A stretch of DNA of 8,250 nt, taken from NCBI GenBank assembly GCA_945938205.1, contig CAMEUL010000060.1:1-8250 (forward strand), written 5' to 3'. The position numbers and the translations under genes are program-made. The notes beneath the pieces are model-generated. The model was not told the origin of the DNA. It saw only the letters and a list, made by a program, of their open reading frames with translations, and did no database searches. Positions within the stretch are counted from its first letter, which is position 1; every line of letters starts with the position of its first letter. Below, one piece after another: positions 5,758 to 8,250 of the stretch. This DNA comes from an uncultured Traorella sp. GTDB lineage: Bacteria > Bacillota_I > Bacilli_A > Erysipelotrichales > Erysipelotrichaceae.

Positions 5758-6924
5758 ATGATAAGTAAATGGATACTAAAAAAAGCGAATATACAAGAAG
5801 TTAAAATCACTTCTGCACAAAGAGAACATGTAGGTAGAATGACCAGTTATGTAGGTGTTGGGGTCAATCTGATTTTATCAATGTCAAAAATACTGTCAGG
5901 AATTTTCTTGCATTCTGTATCTATTCTGGCGGATGGAATCAACAATCTTTCGGATGCCGGAAATTCTTTGATCCTTTTGATCAGTTTCAAACTGTCAAGC
6001 AAGGAAGCGGATGAGGAACATCCATTTGGTCATGAAAGAATTGAATATCTGGCCAGTTGTATCGTGGCAGCTTCCATTCTCTTATTAAGCTTTGAAATGT
6101 TTAAATCATCGTTAGATAAGATAGTGAATCCAAGCGATATTGATTTTTCAATTTTGTTAGTTATTGTACTGATAGGCTCCATTCTTGGTAAGCTTTTTCT
6201 GTATGTATTCTATAAAAACTGTGCCAAACCGATTGATTCAACGGTGTTGTTAGCCAGTGCTCAAGACAGCATCAATGATGTGGCTTCTACATCGGCTGTT
6301 TTGGTTTCAACTTTAATATTTAAATTCACAAACATCAATTTGGATGGTTATATGGGGATGGCGGTAGCTGTTTTGATCCTGATCAGTGGTATTTCTATTT
6401 TAAAGGAAGCAGCCAATAAGATCTTAGGTGAAGCTCCAGATCATGAATTCGTCTATCAACTGGAAACAAAGATCTGCAAGTATACAGGCATATATGGGAT
6501 CCACGATCTTCTGGTTCATAACTATGGCCCAAACCGTACTTTTGCCAGTGTACATGCGGAAGTTGACAGCAAAGAAGATATTTTAAGATCCCATGATCTG
6601 ATAGATACAATAGAAAAGGATATTTTGGAACAGGATGGTGTTCATCTGGTGATTCACATGGATCCGATCGTCCTTGACAATCCACTCATCAATCAGCTGA
6701 AGGATGATGTTCGTTCTTGTGTGGCTGAACTGTCTTCGGAGATTCAGATCCATGATTTCAGAGCTGTTTTAGGGAATACACATTCCAATCTGATTTTTGA
6801 CTGTGTGATTCCTTATACATGTCACATCACTAAAGAAGAGATACAAAATCACATAGATCAGATGCTTTCCAAAAAGAAAGAAACTTATTATACGGTCATT
6901 ACTTTTGAAAGACCATTTAATTAA
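5758..6924 (+). CDS. Cation diffusion facilitator transporter, MntE-like, with doubled C-terminal domain
   Basis: Predicted divalent metal/proton antiporter of the cytoplasmic membrane, 388 residues. About six membrane segments lie between 28 and 217, followed by a cytoplasmic region. The transport site reads Asn62-x3-Asp66 in segment 2 (ADGINNLSDAGNS) and Asp170-x3-Asp174 in segment 5 (AQDSINDVAS); HPFGHER (88-94) is the family loop. Zinc CDFs usually carry His in segment 5, so an all-Asp/Asn site favours manganese export. The cytoplasmic part is longer than in simple CDFs and contains two similar units: IHDLLVHNYGPN at 248-259 and IHDFRAVLGNTH at 331-342 begin matching stretches. The ATG at 5758, after AAAGGTGAT, is preferred to an in-frame GTG at 5749 that lies inside that ribosome-binding site. 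Its stop overlaps the convergent gene's stop. Confidence 0.93.
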   Translation: MISKWILKKANIQEVKITSAQREHVGRMTSYVGVGVNLILSMSKILSGIFLHSVSILADGINNLSDAGNSLILLISFKLSSKEADEEHPFGHERIEYLASCIVAASILLLSFEMFKSSLDKIVNPSDIDFSILLVIVLIGSILGKLFLYVFYKNCAKPIDSTVLLASAQDSINDVASTSAVLVSTLIFKFTNINLDGYMGMAVAVLILISGISILKEAANKILGEAPDHEFVYQLETKICKYTGIYGIHDLLVHNYGPNRTFASVHAEVDSKEDILRSHDLIDTIEKDILEQDGVHLVIHMDPIVLDNPLINQLKDDVRSCVAELSSEIQIHDFRAVLGNTHSNLIFDCVIPYTCHITKEEIQNHIDQMLSKKKETYYTVITFERPFN

Positions 6925-7399
6925 AGTGTAATGGAAGATAGTTTTCATCTTTCACAAGATAAAAAAGAGTATGGATTTCATAACGAAATCCATTTTTATT
7001 TGCCATCTGAAACATCGTATAAAATTCACTCAGTGAAATATCCGTTTCAATTTTTGTAAGAAGCAGAATGATTTCAGCAATTCTAGGATCATTTTTTAAA
7101 GCCTTTGCTTTTTCTAATGTAAGGATATTTTTCATGTCTGCATAAGATTGAATATTCAGATTCAGAGACTGATTCAATGTTTTCATAAGACAGGATGAAG
7201 ATTTTGAAAAGTTGATTTTATTTAGATTTTTTACTTTCTGATCGATGCAGCTTACCGGAAGCAAAATATTTTCTTCTATAAGAAGGACCTGTAGGAAATC
7301 CTCATTCTGAGAGAAAATGACAAACTGATGTGTTGGAAGATGATAGATCAAACCTTGAGAAGTATTCATAAATAAAGAAAAAAGAAGTAGATATTTCAT
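6917..7399 (-). CDS. Small protein of unknown function, possibly a reduced LytR-CpsA-Psr (LCP) relative
   Basis: Not confidently recognised; 160 residues. Residues 3-11 are hydrophobic, followed by NTSQG, which could be a weak signal or anchor; no lipobox or clear cleavage site is visible. The centre loosely resembles part of an LCP domain: LLPVSCID (46-53) where LCPs have a strand ending in SIPRD, NLNKINFSKSS (58-68) where they have KINAAYAYG, and LMKTLNQSLNLNIQSY (71-86) where they have a helix and strand before IDYY. TKIETDISLSEF (115-126) recalls a segment near the LCP C-terminus. The LCP arginines are absent, so enzymatic activity is doubtful. The ATG at 7399 follows AAGGTGATC, which overlaps the stop of the upstream AI-2E family gene; the two genes are co-transcribed, 9 bases apart. 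A plus-strand terminator hairpin lies within its coding sequence. Confidence 0.72.
   Translation of the reverse strand: MKYLLLFSLFMNTSQGLIYHLPTHQFVIFSQNEDFLQVLLIEENILLPVSCIDQKVKNLNKINFSKSSSCLMKTLNQSLNLNIQSYADMKNILTLEKAKALKNDPRIAEIILLLTKIETDISLSEFYTMFQMANKNGFRYEIHTLFYLVKDENYLPLHFN
6971..7001 (+). terminator. Terminator of the CDF transcript, inside the convergent gene
   Basis: ATGGATTTC (6971-6979) pairs perfectly with GAAATCCAT (6985-6993) around ATAAC and is followed by TTTTTATTT. It lies 47 bases past the CDF stop, within codons 136-143 of the minus-strand gene. On the minus strand the same stem is followed, after four bases, by six T residues (complement of 6961-6966), so it could act weakly in both directions. 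Confidence 0.75.
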
Positions 7400-7408
7400 G
7401 AGATCACC

Positions 7409-8250
7409 TTACTTAATATGGCCATTTGTTTTTTTCTCATACCATAAGACAAGCAGTGTGCATAAAAAAGGGGAATAGAAAAAACCTAAAAATCCAAAAA
7501 GTTGAACGCATACAAGCATCATGAAAAGATGAAGAAGCAAGGGTATTTTCAGCTGATGTGCGGTCAACTTTGGTTCAATGAAAAAACGAAGTATGGATAT
7601 CACGATTCCGGTGACGAAAAGAAGAATGGCTTTGTTCATCTCTTTTTGAATCAAATAGTAGAAAGCATAGGGATAAAGGATTATTCCGCTGCCGATCATG
7701 GGAAGAAAATCACAGCAAGCAGTCAGCAATGCCATGAGAAAGGGATGGCTTGTTTGTGTGAGCATATACCCCAGCCAGCTTTCTGCTCCTGTCATCAGAA
7801 AGAGGATCAGATTGGTCAAAAGCATTTTTCGACATGTCTCAAACAAAATGGATTGAAAGGATACCAGTTTTTCATAAGTGCTGAAAGAGAGCTTTTGAAT
7901 CACTCTTGCAGGAGCATGAATATCCAAAAGGAATAGGAATGTGAGAAACAAAATGAGAAAAAGATAACCTAAAATTTTAGGAAAGGAAAGAATCAGGGAT
8001 GAAAGTGAAGAAAAAAGAAACGAATATATTTGAGGAAATAATGAAGCATACGTTTGAATAAATGGAAATTGCTGAATGACAGACTGAAGAGAAACACTCA
8101 AAGCATCAAAATTCAGATAAAGTGTTTTCATGGACTGATAAAGTGTAAAAACAAGAAAAATTATCAGTAGAAAAAGAATAAAAAGAATGAGGATATAGAA
8201 AAAGATAGCTTTATTTATGTTACCTTCTAATTGAGTGATGACTCTTGCTA
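7409..8250 (-). CDS. AI-2E family transporter (5'-truncated by the window edge)
   Basis: Polytopic membrane protein of the AI-2E/TqsA-YtvI family (PF01594-like), with members implicated in small-molecule or ion export. The frame stays open on the minus strand to base 8250, so the ATG at 8131 is internal and the true start is outside. About 279 residues are visible of roughly 350. Seen from the N-terminal side: a basic segment then a long hydrophobic stretch (complement of 8210-8141), an amphipathic region, another membrane pair, then the conserved core FLMTGAESWLGYMLTQ, CDFLPMIGSGIILYP and FFIEPKL, and a final GFLGFFYSPF hairpin. The order and spacing match the family's C-terminal half well. 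The substrate is not predictable; the family name does not mean autoinducer-2 transport here. The small downstream gene starts 9 bases after the stop, with its ribosome-binding site overlapping the TAA. Confidence 0.92.
   Translation of the reverse strand, partial: ARVITQLEGNINKAIFFYILILFILFLLIIFLVFTLYQSMKTLYLNFDALSVSLQSVIQQFPFIQTYASLFPQIYSFLFSSLSSLILSFPKILGYLFLILFLTFLFLLDIHAPARVIQKLSFSTYEKLVSFQSILFETCRKMLLTNLILFLMTGAESWLGYMLTQTSHPFLMALLTACCDFLPMIGSGIILYPYAFYYLIQKEMNKAILLFVTGIVISILRFFIEPKLTAHQLKIPLLLHLFMMLVCVQLFGFLGFFYSPFLCTLLVLWYEKKTNGHIK

Noticed and set aside
6395..6685. A 96-codon minus-strand frame inside the CDF gene
   Set aside because: No ribosome-binding site and no recognisable domain; the plus strand is a well-conserved CDF coding sequence.
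7502..7936. A 144-codon open frame on the plus strand, antisense to the AI-2E family gene
   Set aside because: The minus strand encodes clear conserved AI-2E motifs here. The antisense frame shows no recognisable domain and its start has no upstream ribosome-binding site.
8129..8131. The minus-strand ATG at 8131 as the start of the AI-2E family gene
   Set aside because: The frame is open upstream to the window edge and encodes a membrane segment typical of the family, so this Met is internal.

Overview
The window looks like chromosomal DNA from a low-to-moderate GC Bacillota. The gene set (PyrD type 1B, a family II pyrophosphatase carrying CBS and DRTGG domains, RpiB, a MntE-like CDF exporter) and the codon and ribosome-binding-site style suggest a gut or oral Erysipelotrichia-like lineage. 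The phylum is a fairly safe inference; the class is tentative. TGA is used as a stop (pyrD, flavodoxin gene), so the code is not the mycoplasma one. Genes are tightly packed. No gap exceeds about 90 bases, and I see no RNA gene, CRISPR array, insertion sequence or prophage gene.

Layout, left to right. (1) Bases 1-2011: the end of a pyrimidine operon, pyrD (5' end outside the window), pyrF and pyrE, with overlapping or abutting genes and a terminator that begins in the pyrE stop codon. (2) Bases 2025-4701: a unit with its own promoter encoding a CBS/DRTGG-regulated inorganic pyrophosphatase, ribose-5-phosphate isomerase B and a small unrecognised lipoprotein, closed by a second terminator. (3) Bases 4741-5715: an extended -10 promoter driving a Nudix hydrolase and a flavodoxin-like protein. 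(4) Bases 5712-6924: a cation diffusion facilitator with its own palindrome-rich promoter. (5) Bases 8250-6917 on the minus strand: an AI-2E family membrane protein (5' end outside the window) followed by a small unrecognised protein, convergent with the CDF gene.

Regions 1 and 2 make metabolic sense together. RpiB interconverts ribulose-5-phosphate and ribose-5-phosphate, the precursor of PRPP. PyrE consumes PRPP and releases pyrophosphate, the pyrophosphatase removes that product, and PyrF then makes UMP. The pyrophosphatase family is Mn/Co dependent and the CDF has a manganese-exporter-like metal site, so manganese is a second possible theme; that is inference.

I do not see a clear new multi-gene system. 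The points most worth checking are: a Val in place of a metal-binding Asp in the pyrophosphatase; three promoters all placed so close to their start codons that the predicted leaders are little more than a Shine-Dalgarno sequence; two palindromes on the CDF promoter; a duplicated C-terminal domain in the CDF; a plus-strand terminator buried in the convergent coding sequence; and a small protein that may be a stripped-down LytR-CpsA-Psr relative.
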